NCBI RefSeq assembly: GCF_004119455.1
Contig: NZ_NRQT01000001.1
Coordinates: 372,001 to 436,000 of the forward strand
DNA: 64,000 nucleotides
Source of the DNA: Chryseobacterium sp. CH25
Lineage (GTDB): Bacteria > Bacteroidota > Bacteroidia > Flavobacteriales > Weeksellaceae
Direction: 5' to 3'
A model generated the notes under the pieces. It saw nothing but the letters and a program-made list of their open reading frames with translations, was not told the origin of the DNA and ran no database searches. Made by a program: the position numbers and the translations under genes. Position 1 is the stretch's first letter. Each line of letters opens with the position of its first letter. Shown here one piece after another: positions 25,164 to 33,239 of this stretch.

Positions 25164-25655
25164 TTATAATTCTTTATGCCAGATACAAGCACAAACCGTT
25201 AATGTTATACTGATTATTGAAAATACAGTTCTTATATTATTAAGAAAATTCCATCTGTTTTCAAAATTATCACGTAATTTCTTGATAGCTTCAGCTGTAG
25301 AGCCTGAGATATCAAATTGGTCAAGCTGATCATTCATAGGAACATTCCCAACCACTGTAACCCCGAAAACGCCTATCAAATAGGCCAATGTAGCCAATAG
25401 AATAAAAATAAAGGCAGGTTGCTCACCCCTCAAGAAAAATGTTGATACAGGAAGAAGAATCGCAGTTCCCATAAAGCTTGCAAAAAATACGGGATTCAGA
25501 ATTTCCCGGTTAATATTCTGCATAGCCTTCAGATATTCAGCATCAGATAACTTTCCTAATCCGAGAACTACAGAGCATGAATAAGCATAGAAAAGTCCGG
25601 CAATGAGCGCTGTAAGTACAGTTGTAATGATTAATAATACGGTTGTCATTTTCAT
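25164..25655 (-). CDS. DUF1772 family membrane protein
   Basis: This 163-residue protein has four transmembrane helices (about residues 5-27, 50-75, 80-105, 140-160) and the DUF1772/anthrone-oxygenase-like family pattern, including NREILNPVFFASFMGTAILL and a FENRWNFLNNIRTVFS segment before the last helix. It lies 36 bases downstream of the MNIO gene on the same strand and is probably the third gene of that operon. Its role there is unknown; small four-helix DoxX-type proteins occur in some MNIO loci. Confidence 0.85.
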   Translation of the reverse strand: MKMTTVLLIITTVLTALIAGLFYAYSCSVVLGLGKLSDAEYLKAMQNINREILNPVFFASFMGTAILLPVSTFFLRGEQPAFIFILLATLAYLIGVFGVTVVGNVPMNDQLDQFDISGSTAEAIKKLRDNFENRWNFLNNIRTVFSIISITLTVCACIWHKEL

Positions 25656-25691
25656 ATAATTTGATTTGTGGTTACTAGAGGACTTCCAATA

Positions 25692-26792
25692 TCAATAAGG
25701 GTTCCATTTTTTAATGATATTCTGAGCTGTAAGAATCATCTCCGAATCCCAGTTTTTTGTTTTAAAATAATGGAATTTTTGATCTTTAACTAATTCAGGT
25801 CCGGCATTATCGAACAACAATTTTGTAAGCAATGTCTGTTCTTCATGAAGAAGCAGATCCTCCAGCGGGTTTTCTGAAAGTAAAACGTCTTTCTTAGTCC
25901 AGAAATTATTATTCTCAATGCCCGAGCCTGCTGATAAATCAATAAGTCTGCGAACTGTTTCAAAATCATTCAGAAAACTCTTCTTCTTTTCGTCTGTATC
26001 AATCGTATTTCCAAGCCTTTCAATAATAATATATTCCAGATTTTCACATTGAGACAAAACTGAGGACAGTACAGATAAAATCTGTTCAGGAATTGCATCA
26101 TCATGAGTATCTCTCCGTACCGGATTCTTCCCATAAACACTTTCCTGCCAGCTCCCACCTGACAAATGGATCTCCTTCACTTTATGCAAGGGATATAATT
26201 TTATAATTTCCTGCATTTCAACTCCGAAATTACAGGACTGACAGTAGATATTGTGAAGATCGAGAATCAGAAACCCATTGGTATCCTCTGTAAGTTTATC
26301 AAGAAATACTCCCTGTTCCATCACATCATCCAATGAGAACGAGAAGGCCAGGTTTTCTATCCCGACAGGAACCTGTACAGCATCCTGTAATCTATAAAGT
26401 CTATCTTTTCCGATCTCCAGTGTTTTAGAATGTAAAGAGACGGGTAAGGGTACTCCCTGATGAAAATTTTCGGTATTCATAAAACCGAAATGTTCAGTAA
26501 TATGATTATAGTTTCTTTTATGAAACTCTTCTTTTAAATTGTTCAGCCAGATTTCCTGTCTTTCGGTCCAACGGGCATCAAATAAGGAATAATACACCCC
26601 ATGACCTATTAAGCGATTGTTTTCAGCATAAAAATCAAGAAGATTACTCAACCAATCAGGCTCTTCTGCGTTGTAAAATGTGTCAAACGACCATTCAAGC
26701 ACTTCAATAGAATTGCTTTGTAATAAAGGCAAAACAGCAGAAACAAATTCCGCTTCTGCCATCATAGATAATCCTAGCAAAGGCCTTTTCAT
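25692..26792 (-). CDS. DUF692 family multinuclear iron oxidative enzyme (MNIO)
   Basis: The 366-residue protein has the TIM-barrel DUF692 core (about residues 1-285). Probable metal ligands, aligned by motif with MbnB-type enzymes: H64 (IGHGVYY), H101 (TEHFGFM), E146 (GIENLAF), D178/H180 (LDLHNIY), H209 (EIHLSGG), D228/H230 (RRDTHDD), E258 (IIERLGN). MNIO enzymes oxidise cysteines or the backbone of ribosomal peptides. Its start is 3 bases after the peptide gene stop. A C-terminal extension of about 75 residues is not part of the typical core; it could act as a peptide-binding element because no separate partner gene is adjacent. Confidence 0.87.
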   Translation of the reverse strand: MKRPLLGLSMMAEAEFVSAVLPLLQSNSIEVLEWSFDTFYNAEEPDWLSNLLDFYAENNRLIGHGVYYSLFDARWTERQEIWLNNLKEEFHKRNYNHITEHFGFMNTENFHQGVPLPVSLHSKTLEIGKDRLYRLQDAVQVPVGIENLAFSFSLDDVMEQGVFLDKLTEDTNGFLILDLHNIYCQSCNFGVEMQEIIKLYPLHKVKEIHLSGGSWQESVYGKNPVRRDTHDDAIPEQILSVLSSVLSQCENLEYIIIERLGNTIDTDEKKKSFLNDFETVRRLIDLSAGSGIENNNFWTKKDVLLSENPLEDLLLHEEQTLLTKLLFDNAGPELVKDQKFHYFKTKNWDSEMILTAQNIIKKWNPY

Positions 26793-26795
26793 ATT

Positions 26796-27020
26796 CTATC
26801 CCATTCCACAAGCCGGACAAGAGAAATGGCTAAGCTTAATGGTATCTTGTTTAACAATTGCTTTAGGAGTAGTTGGTTTAGGTTTTTCCGGACTTTCAGG
26901 AACCGGAGCTACTTTTCTAACTTTCTTCACAGGCTTTTTAGATTTTGTAACAGGTTTTGTAGTTTGGGCAGAAATGCCTACCGCCAATAAACTTGCCATT
27001 AATACTGTTGGAATTTTCAT
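26796..27020 (-). CDS. Putative RiPP precursor: secreted Lys/Pro-rich peptide ending in CPACGMG
   Basis: The 74-residue product has a Sec signal peptide (MKIPTVLMASLLAVGISAQ), a Lys/Pro-rich linker, and a conspicuous C-terminal core ending in SHFSCPACGMG with two cysteines. The gene is immediately upstream of an MNIO gene (3-base gap), the usual precursor position. By analogy with MNIO substrates, the cysteines would be modified before or during export; this is inference. An unmodified metal-binding tail is the alternative, because the sequence resembles short zinc/copper-binding CPxCG segments. Confidence 0.75.
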   Translation of the reverse strand: MKIPTVLMASLLAVGISAQTTKPVTKSKKPVKKVRKVAPVPESPEKPKPTTPKAIVKQDTIKLSHFSCPACGMG

Positions 27021-27162
27021 AATGCTTTTTTAGAAGAATTTTACAATAAACGTTCCATTGATAAAAATACAACAATAAATATATCTTAATAACAATTATT
27101 TGAAAGTATTTTACCCTATAATGTTTTCTTTATTTATATTTAATGATTAAATAAGTCTACAT

Positions 27163-29005
27163 ATGAAAAACAGTCTGATAAAAGCAGTTTTCCTTGGATT
27201 GCTATCTTCATTCAGCATTGATATACAAGCTCAGACAATTGATCACAGTAAAAAATGGAGTGGTTTAAAAATGCAAAACTGGGAGTTTTTATTCATTGGG
27301 GAATTTACTCTGTCAACGGAATTTCCGAATCCTGGTCTTTTTTCAATAATTATATTAATCACGAAAGTTATATGCAACAGCTGAATGGTTTTTCAGCTTC
27401 AAAATATCAGCCTGAGCAATGGGTAAATCTCATTAAGGAATCCGGAGCAAAATACGCTGTCATTACCACCAAACATCATGATGGAGTTTCACTATGGAAC
27501 TCAAAGGCAGAAAAAGCAACAAACATTCCTCAAAATTCTCTTGCAAAAAGGATGTTTTAACTCCTTTTGTTTCTGCGCTGAAAAAATCAGGACTAAAAAC
27601 AGGTCTTTATTTCTCATTACCGGATTGGAGCCACCCCTATTACGATATCAATACCCGAACAAAAAAACGTTACGAAATAAAAAAGGACCCGGCACGCTGG
27701 CAGAATTTTGTTAACTATTACCAAACACAGCTTCATGAGCTTTCTGTACAATATTCCCCGGATCTTATTTGGTTTGATGGAGACTGGGAGCATACTTCTG
27801 AAGAATGGAACGCTTCTCAAACCTTAGGTTTACTTAAGAAATACAACCCTGACATCATCATCAATTCAAGGCTTAACAATCATGGAGACTATGACACTCC
27901 TGAGCAGGGTATTCCGGTACTTTCGCCACAAAATCCATATTGGGAACTTTGTTACACTATGAATGATTCCTGGGGATATCAGCCCTATGACACAAATTAC
28001 AAAACCCCCAATATGATTGTAAGAACTCTGGCAGATGTGATCAGTATGGGTGGGAATCTTTTACTTGATATCGGTCCGAAATCAGACGGCTCCATTCCGA
28101 AAGAACAGATTGAAATTCTTAAAAACCTAGGACGCTGGACATCAAAAAATCAGCAGGCCATCTACGAAACAACCCGCGGAATTCCTTTTGATAATTACAA
28201 AGGAAAATCATCTTTATCAACTTCTAAAAAATCTTTATTTCTTTATCTTGATGAAGCTAAAAACTTTACAAAAATCTATGGATTAGAAACAAAGCCTCAT
28301 TCAGTAAAAATCATCGGAGACCCTTCTGCTGTTGTAACAGTAGATTATAATGCTGAAAAAACACTTACTCTGAACTTCTCCAATGTAAAATTTGATAAAG
28401 ATGTTACTGTGGCAGAAATTACTTTTAACGATCCACCTGTATTTCTTAAAGACTTCAAGAAGGCAGAGATGCCTCTGGCCAAGATACTTGAAATCAAAAA
28501 CACCCAGGATGCAGTGTATGATATAGTCAATTCTCTGAACTATGGTAATAATTTAGTAACAAATGACGGTTTGACTAATGATGGCCTTGATATGGAAATA
28601 AAAAAAACACCTCAAACAAACAGAGAAACCCTTCAATGGATAAGCAAACACGCAGAAGCTTTATTTGAGACAGGAAAAGGCCTTCCAGAGGGACATTTCT
28701 CAGGCATGAGTGCTTTATCAAAAGACAAACAGACACTTTATCTTTTTGTGGAAGGAACTCCTACCGGCCCTATTGCTCTAAAAGGAATAAAAAATAACAT
28801 AGCCAGGATAAGAATCGTAGGTGATGGCAGTATGCTTTCCCATAGTATCTACAATAAACTTTACTGGAGTGACCGACCGGGAATTATTTATATTGACACC
28901 CCAAAAGAAAGACTGGATAAGCAAATGACTGTTATAGCAGTTTTGCTCGATAAGCCTGTTGAATTGTACAGAGAAAATGTAGGAGCTATTGAAAATAATC
29001 TTTAA
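27163..29005 (+). pseudogene. GH29 alpha-L-fucosidase gene with two frameshifts
   Basis: Three overlapping reading frames together encode one secreted alpha-L-fucosidase: a signal peptide (to about 27234), the catalytic barrel (GVFIHWGIYS, YAVITTKHHDGV, DLIWFDGDW with the probable nucleophile Asp), and C-terminal beta-sandwich regions. The frame changes at an A6 run (27250-27255) and at an A5 run (27545-27549); one extra A at each restores a continuous protein of roughly 610 residues. The two breaks may be assembly errors or true decay. The enzyme would release terminal fucose from glycans. Confidence 0.85.
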
Positions 29006-29040
29006 TGCTTTCAAAAATAGGAACTCACATAAAAACAAAA

Positions 29041-29069
29041 TCCGGAGAAAACAATTCTCCGGATTTTTT
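29041..29069. terminator. Terminator between fucosidase and ndk
   Basis: TCCGGAGAA pairs with TTCTCCGGA followed by TTTTTT, and an A-rich left side allows use in both directions for these convergent genes. Confidence 0.8.
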
Positions 29070-29087
29070 ATCTTATAAGAAATTCTC

Positions 29088-29504
29088 TTAGAAAATCTCT
29101 CTTCCTGAAAAATGGAACTGAGCTTCGATTAATGCATTCTCGTCAGAATCTGAACCGTGAACTGCATTTTCTCCGATGCTTCTAGCAAACATTTTTCTGA
29201 TTGTACCTTCTGCTGCTTCGGCAGGGTTAGTAGCACCAATTAATGTTCTGAAATCTTCAACTGCATTGTCTTTTTCTAAAACCGCAGCTACGATAGGACC
29301 AGAACTCATGAACTCTACTAATTCTCCATAAAATGGTCTTTCAGCGTGTACTTCATAGAATTTTTTTGCATCAGCAACTGTAAGCTGAGTTAATTTTAAA
29401 GCTTTGATTTTAAAACCTCCTTCAGCAATCTTACCCAATATTGCACCGATATGTCCGTCAGCAACTGCATCAGGCTTAATCATAGTGAATGTAATGTTAG
29501 ACAT
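29088..29504 (-). CDS. ndk: Nucleoside diphosphate kinase
   Basis: The 138-residue enzyme transfers phosphate between NTPs and NDPs through a phosphohistidine. H116 in NAVHGSDS is the catalytic residue; [21 protein letters not shown] and [13 protein letters not shown] are typical. The length is standard. It has its own minus-strand reading unit facing the fucosidase terminator. The upstream region holds a sigma-54-like element that points away from it. Confidence 0.97.
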   Translation of the reverse strand: MSNITFTMIKPDAVADGHIGAILGKIAEGGFKIKALKLTQLTVADAKKFYEVHAERPFYGELVEFMSSGPIVAAVLEKDNAVEDFRTLIGATNPAEAAEGTIRKMFARSIGENAVHGSDSDENALIEAQFHFSGREIF

Positions 29505-29614
29505 AAATGTATATTTTTTTAATGGTGCAAAATTACAAAAAATATCTTTGATTTCTATTTTAATTTTTTTTTAACATAAAAATAACTTTTATTAAGAAAT
29601 CATGAACCAAACTT

Positions 29615-29631
29615 TGGCACAGTAATTGTTA
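29615..29631 (+). promoter_or_regulatory. Sigma-54-like promoter
   Basis: TTGGCACAGTAATTGTT has GG at 29616-29617 and GT at 29628-29629, the -24/-12 spacing of 10 bases. The -24 half (TTGGCAC) is perfect; the -12 half has GT in place of GC. Confidence 0.4.
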
Positions 29632-29639
29632 ATTCTATT

Positions 29640-29706
29640 ACGATTCTCATGTTTAATTTGAGTTTTCATGGTTATTAGTTTTTACCCAGCTTCGGCTGGG
29701 TTTTTT
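29640..29706 (+). ncRNA. Candidate small RNA ending in a TTCG tetraloop terminator
   Basis: Between the sigma-54-like promoter and the stem CCCAGC-TTCG-GCTGGG followed by TTTTTT (29685-29706) lies about 65 bases. A nine-codon frame (MFNLSFHGY) starts at 29649 and stops before the hairpin, so a tiny leader peptide is also possible. No known RNA family is recognised. Confidence 0.35.
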
Positions 29707-30118
29707 ATTGACAAAAATCAATGCTTTTTTTGATAATTTGATAAATTTAAAAACCATATAAAAGTATATTAATATAGTATTGCTTCTATTTCAATCAATG
29801 GAATAATTGATATTTTTTTAATATTTTTTTATTTTCTTAAATCATGACATAAAAAAGTAGAGTTATGCCACATTTTTCCAATTACAAAAAGTAGAGTTAT
29901 TTTAAATAATCAATTATTTTTCAATTCAAAAAAGAAAAAAACAGATTTTTATTTCTTCACTTTTTTTTACAAGTAAAAATGAAATAAAAAATGTTTAGAG
30001 ACACAGGGCAAAAACCAATCAGTTACAATGTATTTATCATTGGAATATAAAAAAACTCCATATGAATTATATGAAGGTAATTGTTTATTGATAGAGTTTA
30101 TTGATAGAGTTTATATAA

Positions 30119-31044
30119 TTATTTTTGAGCAGCTTCTTCTGCTTCATCCATCAGCTTTATATATGTTGCATAACGGGAATGTTGAATCTCTCCTGTTTCA
30201 AGAGCATCAATAACAGCACATTTCGGTTCGTTAATATGAAGACAGTTATGGAATTTACATTCTTCTCTCTTCTTGAATATTTCCGGGAAGTAATGCTGTA
30301 CTTCTTCTTTCTCAATATCAATCATTGCAAATTCACGAACACCGGGAGTATCAATAACATTTCCACCAAAATGCCAGAAATGCATCTGTGCAAAAGTAGT
30401 GGTATGCTTTCCTTTTAAGTGAGTATCCGAAATTTCAGAAGTTTTAAGGTTTAATCCAGGTTGCAATGCATTAACCAATGTGGATTTCCCACATCCTGAG
30501 TGCCCAAAAATACAGAAGTTTTATCTTTCAGTATTTCCTGCAGCTGATCCAGATTAAGTTTTGAATACGATGAAATCTCTAAAGTGTTATACCCTATTTC
30601 CTGATAAAGAAATTCAATGTCTTTTACAATTTCAATTTCTTCTTCATGGAGAACATCAATCTTATTAAAAAGAATTAAAGGTGTAATATTGTAAGCTTCA
30701 CAACATGCCAGGAATCTGTCCAGAAAGCCTAATGAGGTTTCCGGGTGCTTCAATGTGAAAATAAAACAGGCAAGATCAATATTAGACGCAATAATATGCG
30801 CTTCTTTTGAAAGGTTAACCGATTTTCTGATCAGGTAATTACTTCGTGATTCAATCTTTGTAATCCACGCAATATCATCCTGTTCCAACTGAAATTCCAC
30901 AAAATCTCCTACAGCAAGCGGATTGGTAAGTCTTGTTTTAATTAATTTGAATTTCCCCCTGATCCTGGCCTCGAAAATTTTATTTGTTTCCAATTCCAAA
31001 ACCTGGTACCAACTGCCTGTAGATTTAATGATTTTTCCTTTCAT
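30119..31044 (-). pseudogene. rsgA: Ribosome small subunit-dependent GTPase A, frameshifted
   Basis: Two overlapping minus-strand frames encode one RsgA: an N-terminal OB domain, the circularly permuted GTPase (LILFNKIDVL for G4, P-loop G1, DTPGVREFAM for G3) and the C-terminal zinc module (CKFHNCLHINEPKC). The frame breaks within the P-loop codons; adding one base at 30503-30510 (T5/G3 on the minus strand) restores FxGHSGCGKSTLVN. RsgA assists 30S subunit maturation and is broadly conserved, so an assembly error is more likely than true loss. An ATG for the second half at 30478 is probably not used. Confidence 0.88.
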
Positions 31045-31072
31045 AGATAATATGGTGCAAATATAAGGAATT

Positions 31073-31142
31073 AGGGCTTAGGGTTGAGAATATAGGCTAA
31101 AACAAATGTTTCAATTTCCTAAATTCTTTTTCCCTAAGCCCT
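31073..31142. repeat. Inverted repeat between rsgA and aroF-type gene
   Basis: AGGGCTTAGGG (31073-31083) pairs with CCCTAAGCCCT (31132-31142), with AAGGAATT and AATTCTTT flanks extending the similarity, around a 48-base loop. Confidence 0.7.
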
Positions 31143-31167
31143 ATTCTTATAGTCTGCTATTTTCGAT

Positions 31168-32250
31168 TTACTTCTTATCGATCATGATATTATTCTGAAC
31201 TTCAATAGATTCTTCGTGAATTGCTTTGAATACTTTCTCGATAAAGTCCTGAGACATTCCTGTTTCTTTTGCTTTTTGAGTTGCGTATTCTGTGATTACT
31301 TTCCAACGTTCCGGCTGGAAGATCGCGATATCATTCTCTTTTTTAAGTTTTCCGATTTTTTCTGAGATTTTCATCCTTTGAGAAAGAAGTTCAATTAACT
31401 GGAAATCAAGATCAGAAATCAGAGTTCTGTGTCTTCCCATTTCTCCTTCAAAACCTGCAAGATTTGTACTTCTTACTTTTAGGTTCCCAATCAATTCTGC
31501 TAATACTTCAGGCGTAATCTGCTGTGCAGCATCACTCCAGGCTTCATCAGGATTAGAGTGCGTTTCGATAATGGCACCTTGGTATCCTACGTTAAGCGCT
31601 TCCTGAGTGATATCTGCCAATCCTGTCCTATTTCCGCAAATGTGAGACGGGTCAATTAACATTGGAATATTCGGGAACTGGCTTTTGAAATCAAGGGCAA
31701 TCTGCCAGTTCGGGTTATTTCTGTATTTTGTTTTTTGGTATGTAGAGAATCCTCTGTGAATTACTCCCAGGTTTTTAATATCCTGTCCTAAAAGCCTTTC
31801 TAACGCTCCTGCCCATAAAGCAAGATCCGGATTTACAGGGTTTTTAACGAATACAGGTTTATCTGTTCCTCTTAAAGCCATTGCAATTTCCTGTACAGTG
31901 AAAGGGTTTACTGTAGAACGTGCTCCAATCCAAAGAACATCTACATCTGCTTCTAATGCTGCAAATACGTGATGTGCATTCGCAACCTCAGTAGCCGTTT
32001 TGAAACCGTACTCTTCTTTTACTTTTTTTAGCCAGTTCAAACCAATCACTCCTACTCCTTCAAACCCGTTAGGTTTAGTACGAGGCTTCCAGATTCCTGC
32101 ACGGAATACTGATACCTGAGCATTTGATTCTTTAATTCTTCTGGCAGTCTCAAGCATCTGAGCTTCACTTTCTGCGCTACAAGGTCCTGCAATCATTAAT
32201 GGCTGTGTAAGCCCATCAATCCACTCGTTTTTTAAGTCTTTTAAATTCAT
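31168..32250 (-). CDS. Bifunctional DAHP synthase / chorismate mutase
   Basis: The 360-residue protein joins a class I-beta DAHP synthase (residues about 1-255; MIAGPCSAESEAQ, FRAGIWKPRTKPNGFEG, DPSHICGNR) and a C-terminal AroQ-type chorismate mutase (about residues 268-355; DLDFQLIELLSQRMKISEKIG). It makes the first shikimate-pathway intermediate and converts chorismate to prephenate. In Bacteroidota the mutase domain also mediates feedback control by prephenate. The function of both halves is clear; the order DAHPS then mutase is less common than the reverse. Confidence 0.93.
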   Translation of the reverse strand: MNLKDLKNEWIDGLTQPLMIAGPCSAESEAQMLETARRIKESNAQVSVFRAGIWKPRTKPNGFEGVGVIGLNWLKKVKEEYGFKTATEVANAHHVFAALEADVDVLWIGARSTVNPFTVQEIAMALRGTDKPVFVKNPVNPDLALWAGALERLLGQDIKNLGVIHRGFSTYQKTKYRNNPNWQIALDFKSQFPNIPMLIDPSHICGNRTGLADITQEALNVGYQGAIIETHSNPDEAWSDAAQQITPEVLAELIGNLKVRSTNLAGFEGEMGRHRTLISDLDFQLIELLSQRMKISEKIGKLKKENDIAIFQPERWKVITEYATQKAKETGMSQDFIEKVFKAIHEESIEVQNNIMIDKK

Positions 32251-32647
32251 ATTCTAAATTTTATTGTTTTTATATTTTTTTGTTAAGTTCACAGCAACAG
32301 CCCTTTGATTATAAAATTTAATTTATAATTCTTTTCAAAAAATGCCGTTCAAAAATTGTTTAAAGGAATCAGGAAAATAAAAGGGCTCTACTTCTCCTGT
32401 ATTTTTTGGAAAGAAATTTTATTAACAGTACCAATAAAATCGGTAATACGTTCTAAAATTTCTAAAATAAGAAGCAGAAAAGCTAAAATAACCGCTAAAA
32501 TAATTAGCGGGTGCAAAGAAAGACAGATATGTATTAGATAATTTTTCCATTTTGTTCTGGAAATGTCTTTGTTTTAGCGTTTCTTACTATAATTTGTTTT
32601 TGTCGAAAAGATATTTTTCGCAGAAAACTTTGACAAATATATAAAAA
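32251..32647. other. Intergenic region without recognised features
   Basis: AT-rich DNA between two minus-strand genes. A 61-codon frame on the plus strand lacks family features and has atypical Lys/Ile-rich composition, so it is not called. Confidence 0.5.
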
Positions 32648-33229
32648 TTATGTCAAATCAAACTTCATTAAATCATCAAGATCTTTCAAAAGTGGATTTT
32701 TTTCTATGAATTTTTCGTAAATTTTTCTTTTGGTGACTACCTCAATCTTCAGATTTTCAACGTCTCGCACGTATTCTACCTCAATAGAATAATTCTGAAC
32801 TTTTCTTCTGAAATGATTAAAAAATTCTCCACTTATTTTATCAAATTCTACTTTTGCAGAGTCTGAAGGGAACAAAACTTTGATTTTATTCTCTTCTTTT
32901 TTCTCAAGTTTAAATGTTTTTACAGCATTAAAGACAAAATTATTTTTTATCTGCAACTGTTTAAGCACGATTTTCCATTCAACCTGAAGGTCTGTATCTG
33001 TAAAGTGGTTTTTGGGAAGATTATCGGCTCTCACCACAACATCTTCCGCAACCTCAGTTTTCTCTTCTTTATTTAGAAAAGAATTAATGCTGAAACCTGA
33101 AGAAACTCCTGGTCTGGATAAAGGCTTTGAGGTTTTGCTAACTACAGCAGTCTGAGCAGGTTCAGCCTGTACAGTTTGTTCTGTTTTAGCGGGTTCTTTT
33201 TTCTCCTGAATTTTTTCAGGGATTTTCAC
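32648..33229 (-). CDS. dnaX: DNA polymerase III tau-specific C-terminal region
   Basis: This frame continues the dnaX gene after the A10 tract. Read from the tract with A9 instead of A10, the frame is open (KKKFLILAPFLSEKHEV) into the GTG-initiated segment KIPEKIQEKKEPAK. It carries a Pro/Glu/Lys-rich linker and a C-terminal domain of about 120 residues (LQVEWKIVLKQLQIKNNF) typical of Bacteroidota tau tails. The GTG at 33229 is not needed as a start. The tau form binds the polymerase core and couples leading and lagging strands. Confidence 0.8.
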   Translation of the reverse strand: MKIPEKIQEKKEPAKTEQTVQAEPAQTAVVSKTSKPLSRPGVSSGFSINSFLNKEEKTEVAEDVVVRADNLPKNHFTDTDLQVEWKIVLKQLQIKNNFVFNAVKTFKLEKKEENKIKVLFPSDSAKVEFDKISGEFFNHFRRKVQNYSIEVEYVRDVENLKIEVVTKRKIYEKFIEKNPLLKDLDDLMKFDLT

Positions 33230-33239
33230 TTCATGCTTC

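Larger units (their letters stand above)
29505..30118. other. Intergenic region with candidate small RNA and direct repeats
   Basis: This 600-base AT-rich spacer contains a sigma-54-like promoter, a strong short hairpin terminator, and two direct copies of AAAAAGTAGAGTTAT (29852-29866, 29886-29900). A perfect 13-base tandem duplication, TTGATAGAGTTTA, lies at 30088-30113 next to the rsgA stop. No protein-coding gene is convincing. Confidence 0.5.

Noticed and set aside
30028..30213. 61-codon plus-strand frame at the rsgA end
   Set aside because: It overlaps the C-terminus of rsgA on the other strand and has no coding signature.
32356..32541. 61-codon plus-strand frame in the spacer before dnaX
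   Set aside because: Basic, Ile/Lys-rich composition, no promoter or ribosome-binding evidence, and opposite to both neighbouring operons.
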